A stretch of DNA of 64,000 nt, from positions 1 through 64,000 of the forward strand of contig JBBROU010000001.1 in the NCBI GenBank assembly GCA_038229055.1, given 5' to 3'. This document shows, piece after piece, positions 62,967 to 64,000 of this stretch (the stretch's first letter is position 1; each line of letters begins with the position of its first letter). The notes under the pieces are model-generated. The model saw nothing but the letters and a program-made list of their open reading frames with translations, was not told where the DNA came from and did no database searches. A program made the position numbers and the translations under genes. Source of the stretch: JANYJA01 sp038229055. Lineage in GTDB: Bacteria; Acidobacteriota; Terriglobia; Bryobacterales; Bryobacteraceae.

Positions 62967-63479
62967 ATGAAAAGAAACCGTGTGCGCGCAGTACTCGCGA
63001 TGGCATTCTCCCTGGCTGCGGCCATCTTGGCGCAGGAGGCTCCGGGAGCGTTCTTACAGGCTGAGTTGCAAACTGCCGTCAAGGCGAAGAAGGCCAAAGT
63101 TGGCGACCCGGTGAAGGCGCGCATTGCGAGTGCGATGCCCCTTCCAGACGGCACCTTGCTCTCGAGCGGGACCACTCTACTTGGCGAAGTCCGAGCCGTG
63201 CAGCCAAACTCGATATCTATTTCTTTCGACCAGATCGAAGCCGAGGGCAAGAAGAGACCGCTGGCGCTGTCCGTTCGCGCGGCGATGCTGCCCGGCGGCC
63301 CGAAGGGTGAACCGGCCCCTGTGAAGGCAGTTTCAGCCCAAAGCGGTTCGGTGATCGGTATGCCGGGAGTGTCGCTGGAGATTGACGAAGGGCCGCAACA
63401 TGCCTCGAAATTCACTTCGGAAGCCAAAGACTTTCAGCTAAAGCAGGGAACCCAGTTGATGCTTGCCGTCGTGAAATAA
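62967..63479 (+). CDS. Small exported protein of unknown function
   Basis: This 170-residue protein has a signal peptide (LAMAFSLAAAILAQ). A beta-rich core contains VGDPVKARIASAMPLPDGTLL, SGTTLLGEVRAVQ and SISFDQIEAEG. The pattern slightly resembles VirB10/TrbI-type beta proteins, but no family can be named. It starts 12 bases after the TPR gene and is probably co-transcribed. Confidence 0.68.
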   Translation: MKRNRVRAVLAMAFSLAAAILAQEAPGAFLQAELQTAVKAKKAKVGDPVKARIASAMPLPDGTLLSSGTTLLGEVRAVQPNSISISFDQIEAEGKKRPLALSVRAAMLPGGPKGEPAPVKAVSAQSGSVIGMPGVSLEIDEGPQHASKFTSEAKDFQLKQGTQLMLAVVK

Positions 63480-63508
63480 GCGGCCATCTTAAGCACGCTC
63501 AAGCATGC

Positions 63509-64000
63509 TCAATGCGCGGATTGCTTGTTCTTGATAACTTCCTGAGCGCGTTCCGCCGTCGCGGCGCGCGCGCTCTCCTCAAGCGTGCTGAAAGTTTGCA
63601 TTTCGGTTTGAGCCTCCCGCATCCGCCCCAGCGCGCGATAGGCCTTGGCTAGCAAAAAGTGATTGCCGGGATCGGCGGGTTGGGCCTTCACCGCGGCTTC
63701 CAAGTCGCTAACGGCTGCATCATAACGATTCAGCTTGATCAGGGCGCGCGCCCGGTCCACGCGGGCGTCCGTCAATCCCGGGCACATGACCAGCGCTTTA
63801 TCGATGCCGGCGAGCGCTTCCTCCGCGCTGCCGTTTTTCTGCAGTTGCGTCGCACCGATCTTCCACTGCGCCTGGCAGTTTCCGGGATCGAGAGTGAGTT
63901 CTGCCTGGAACTGCTCCAGCGAAGCGTCCCACTGATTCAAGGCTTCGTAAGCCTGCCCCAGCTTGAAATACGTTCCGGGCCGCCTGGGAGCCAGTTCCAC
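63509..64000 (-). CDS. TPR protein, C-terminal part (partial)
   Basis: The 163 visible residues are four to five TPR units (TYFKLGQAYEALNQWDASLEQFQAELTLDPG, FLLAKAYRALGRMREAQ). The coding frame runs off the window edge, so the true start is probably outside. It converges with the small exported gene. Confidence 0.75.
   Translation of the reverse strand: MELAPRRPGTYFKLGQAYEALNQWDASLEQFQAELTLDPGNCQAQWKIGATQLQKNGSAEEALAGIDKALVMCPGLTDARVDRARALIKLNRYDAAVSDLEAAVKAQPADPGNHFLLAKAYRALGRMREAQTEMQTFSTLEESARAATAERAQEVIKNKQSAH

Overview
The window looks like a chromosomal stretch of an Acidobacteriota species, probably of the Solibacter/Bryobacter type. This is an inference from gene content. It carries an Oar-like TonB-dependent receptor with an N-terminal carboxypeptidase-regulatory domain, an ECF sigma factor translationally coupled to a large Ser/Thr kinase-TPR protein, a FecR/Ig-like protein, a TIGR03437-like secreted protein, and many secreted proteins with signal peptides ending in A-Q. 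I see no insertion sequence, integrase, CRISPR array or phage gene. No stretch above 300 bases lacks a gene.

Layout. (1) 1-1841 (+): end of tuf, rpmG, tRNA-Trp, secE, nusG, rplK. The ribosomal operon stops after rplK; rplA does not follow. (2) 1849-10091: FecR/Ig-like protein (-), membrane-anchored FHA-lytic transglycosylase (+), a small protein, a Ser/Thr kinase-TPR protein and its ECF sigma factor (-), and a secreted TIGR03437-like protein (+) ending at a strong terminator (10122-10161). (3) 10287-23941 (+): eleven closely spaced genes, nearly all for exported proteins. They comprise unknown secreted proteins, TPR and PEGA proteins, a CsgG-like lipoprotein-family protein, a transmembrane Ser/Thr kinase, a DUF4412-like protein, two DUF4384-like proteins and a secreted caspase-PEGA-TPR protein. 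This may be one envelope signalling or proteolysis system. (4) 23935-49359 (mostly -): a type VI secretion system in two blocks. The first reads tssB, tssC, hcp, tagJ, tssA, tssE, tssF, tssG, tssH, vgrG, then a second tssK. The other reads tssK, tssL, tssM and a kinase fused to an FGE-like domain. Three genes on the opposite strand sit inside it: a membrane protein, a tail-anchored protein with repeated G-E-F-T-R-M-F motifs, and a PAAR-like protein. (5) 49454-57513 (-): cytochrome c maturation genes in the order ccmE, ccmF, ccmH-like, zinc ribbon, carboxypeptidase-regulatory-like protein, ccmA, ccmB, ccmC, ccmD-like, followed by a ManD-like enolase-superfamily gene and tRNA-Ser. (6) 57695-64000: TonB-dependent receptor, a duplicated TPR protein, a small exported protein (+), and the end of another TPR protein (-).

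How the parts may work together. Three Ser/Thr kinases, one FHA protein and the multi-threonine motif protein occur in the window, and two of these lie inside the T6SS. This resembles the known PpkA/Fha threonine-phosphorylation control of T6SS in Pseudomonas, but with unfamiliar parts. The most unusual candidate is the motif-repeat protein at 32391-33797. Its N-terminus reads like a broken kinase N-lobe, followed by a disordered region with seven clear and two degenerate copies of a Thr-containing motif, and a C-terminal membrane anchor.
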